The position numbers and the translations under genes were made by a program. A DNA stretch of 64,000 nt. It comes from Micromonospora trifolii. Lineage in GTDB: Bacteria; Actinomycetota; Actinomycetes; Mycobacteriales; Micromonosporaceae. Every line of letters begins with the position of its first letter. Position 1 is the stretch's first letter. Positions 62,545-64,000 of the stretch are shown here, in pieces. The notes beneath the pieces were generated by a model. It searched no databases and was not told the origin of the DNA. It saw nothing but the letters and a program-made list of their open reading frames with translations. The stretch lies in NCBI RefSeq assembly GCF_022229005.1, contig NZ_JAKKFD010000001.1, positions 124,001 through 188,000 on the forward strand. The letters are read 5' to 3'.

Positions 62545-63653
62545 TCGACATCGCGGGTGCGGTGGCCGTCGAGGGCATCGACGAGGCCAGCCGTGACCAG
62601 CCGGATCCGGAGCACGTAGCGGCCGGGGTGCGGGGGGTGGCCGCGCACTACGGCGACCCGCTGCGCGAGCAGCGCACCCTCGACACCGCTGTCGGTCTGG
62701 TCGACCGGTCGCATCGGGGGGTCATCGCGGTGGCCGGAGAAGAACGGGCCAGTTGGCTGCACACCGTCACCTCGCAGCACCTGAGCGCGCTCGCCGCGGG
62801 CGAGGGCACCGAGTTGCTGGTGCTGTCCCCGCACGGCCACATCGAGCAGCACGCCATGGTCGCCGAGGACGGCGAGACCACCTGGCTGGACACCGAGCCC
62901 GGCGCCACCCAGGGCCTGCTGACCTACCTGGAGAAGATGCGGTTCTTCAGCAAGGTCGAACCACGCGACGCGACTGCCGAGCGCGCGCTGTTGTCACTGG
63001 TCGGGCCGGGGGCCATGGAGGCGCTCGCCACGCTCGGCGTGACCGGGCTCGCCGCACCGGACGTGGCAGCGGTGCCGGGTCCGAAGTTCCCGCACGGTGC
63101 CGTGCCACTTCGGGCGAGCGCGCGGTACGACGTACGACCGCTGCCGATCGGCGGCTGGGCCCGACGCGGTCCGCTCGGGGTGGACCTGCTGGTGCCCCGC
63201 TCGGCGATGGACCAGGTGGTGGCGGAGCTGCGCGGCGCCGGGGTGCCGGTCGCGGGCCTGTGGGCGTACGAGGCGATCCGGGTGGCCGCCCGGCAGCCGC
63301 GGGTCGGGGTGGACACCGACCACCGGACCATTCCGGCCGAGGTCGACCTGATCGCCCCGGCTGTGCACCTGGACAAGGGTTGCTACCGGGGGCAGGAGAC
63401 GGTGGCGCGGGTGCACAACATGGGCCGGCCGCCGCGTCGCCTCGTACTGCTGCATCTGGACGGGGTGACCACCGATCAGCCGCCGGTGGCCGGTACGCCG
63501 GTGACCCTCGACGGCCGGGCGGTCGGCTTCGTCGGCACCGCCGTGCTGCACCACGAGCTGGGTCAGGTCGCGCTCGCGGTGCTGAAGCGCAACGTCCCGG
63601 ACGACGCCGCGTTGTTGATCGGCGAGACCGCGGCGGCGATCGACCCGTCCTGA
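62541..63653 (+). CDS. ygfZ: Folate-binding Fe-S cluster repair protein YgfZ
   Basis: The 370-residue GcvT-like protein carries the YgfZ signature KGCYRGQE with Cys281. HTVTSQHLSALAAGEGTELL and the barrel core match folate-binding proteins that help maintain iron-sulfur enzymes. ATG overlaps the Fur-family stop (ATGA), so a metal-sensing repressor and an Fe-S maintenance factor are made together. Confidence 0.93.
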   Translation: MIDIAGAVAVEGIDEASRDQPDPEHVAAGVRGVAAHYGDPLREQRTLDTAVGLVDRSHRGVIAVAGEERASWLHTVTSQHLSALAAGEGTELLVLSPHGHIEQHAMVAEDGETTWLDTEPGATQGLLTYLEKMRFFSKVEPRDATAERALLSLVGPGAMEALATLGVTGLAAPDVAAVPGPKFPHGAVPLRASARYDVRPLPIGGWARRGPLGVDLLVPRSAMDQVVAELRGAGVPVAGLWAYEAIRVAARQPRVGVDTDHRTIPAEVDLIAPAVHLDKGCYRGQETVARVHNMGRPPRRLVLLHLDGVTTDQPPVAGTPVTLDGRAVGFVGTAVLHHELGQVALAVLKRNVPDDAALLIGETAAAIDPS

Positions 63654-63676
63654 GCGGGCCGTCTAGGATCGCCGGC

Positions 63677-64000
63677 ATGACGACAGGGACGTTGATCACG
63701 GTGGCCCCGACCGGCGCTGAGTCGGCCAAGGCGGAGGTGCCGGCGCTGCCGGTCACCCTCGACGAGTTGCTGCTCACCGCCAAGGAGTGCGAGGCGCTCG
63801 GCGCCGCCGTGATCCACGTCCACATCCGCGACGACGAGGCCCGGCCGACGCTCGACCCGGTGCGGCTGGCCGACACGGTCGCGGCATTGCGGGAGAGCAC
63901 CGACCTGATCGTGCAGCTCTCCTCCGGCGGCGCGGTGACCGACCCGGAGGCCGCCCGGCTCGCCGTGCTCGACGCCCGTCCGGACATGGCCTCCTGCACC
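63677..64000 (+). CDS. BKACE-type 3-keto-5-aminohexanoate cleavage protein (cut by window edge)
   Basis: The first 108 residues are present. The start TLITVAPTGAESAKAE and AAVIHVHIRDDEARPT, with the HxH zinc ligands, belong to the DUF849/BKACE family of beta-keto acid cleavage enzymes, which condense a beta-keto acid with acetyl-CoA. LSSGGAVTDPEAA follows. Substrate class cannot be told from this part. TAGGAT seven bases before the ATG suggests a leaderless transcript. Confidence 0.88.
   Translation, partial: MTTGTLITVAPTGAESAKAEVPALPVTLDELLLTAKECEALGAAVIHVHIRDDEARPTLDPVRLADTVAALRESTDLIVQLSSGGAVTDPEAARLAVLDARPDMASCT

Overview
The window is about 72% G+C, with GTG and ATG starts, very short intergenic gaps and many start codons placed 6-8 nt after a TANNNT box. 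The gene content (mshD for mycothiol, glnR next to mshD and the pst genes, LmeA-type DUF2993 protein, two YbaB-like proteins beside ESX-like proteins, PrsW, PaaN) points to an actinomycete of the Micromonosporaceae, most likely Micromonospora or a close relative. It reads as ordinary chromosome: no phage, transposase, CRISPR array, rRNA or convincing tRNA was seen.

Layout. 1-5.3 kb: a cut sensor-type membrane protein, a secreted hydrolase fused to an ABC ATPase with its permease, and a DUF4232 lipoprotein. 5.7-9.3 kb: an ArsR-type regulator divergent from an EamA transporter with twin operators, then a five-gene translationally coupled operon of ESX/T7SS-associated type. 9.3-16 kb: threonine synthase under a SAM-I riboswitch, a candidate stand-alone small RNA with its own promoter and terminator, an acetyltransferase, a large membrane hydrolase and PaaN. 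16-24.4 kb: acetyltransferases, cold-shock protein, groEL with two CIRCE elements, and a membrane-anchored subtilase. 24.6-38.7 kb: glpD, an FAD-linked oxidase, DUF4031, HD and FUSC proteins, a cysteine-desulfurase-like enzyme under a SAM-IV riboswitch, PrsW, a GroES-like protein, an AI-2E transporter, and an iron-sulfur helicase. 38.7-52.1 kb: a phosphate and nitrogen block (ECF41 sigma factor, PPK2, DUF47-Pit with a PHO box, pstSCAB with phased PHO repeats, mshD, a polysaccharide deacetylase, glnR). 52.4-57.5 kb: a membrane protein, LmeA-like protein, and a cysteine leader peptide with rhodanese and SseC genes. 57.5-64 kb: glycogen debranching enzyme, SCP2 protein, DsrE protein, a 34-residue membrane protein, nitrobindin, aminodeoxychorismate lyase, a Fur-family regulator coupled to YgfZ, and a cut BKACE-type enzyme.

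How it works together. Three sulfur/methionine sensors act on separate genes: SAM-I on thrC, SAM-IV on a desulfurase, and a cysteine leader peptide on thiosulfate sulfurtransferase. Phosphate supply is handled by low-affinity (Pit) and high-affinity (Pst) uptake, both preceded by PhoP-type direct repeats, beside polyphosphate kinase 2 and the nitrogen regulator GlnR. The order glnR-mshD-pst plus LmeA-rhodanese-SseC matches the gene order I recall around Rv0814c-Rv0820 of Mycobacterium tuberculosis. Several intergenic gaps carry long imperfect palindromes; two of these (16.2 kb and 44.8 kb) are clearly related to each other and form a repeat family that no gene explains.
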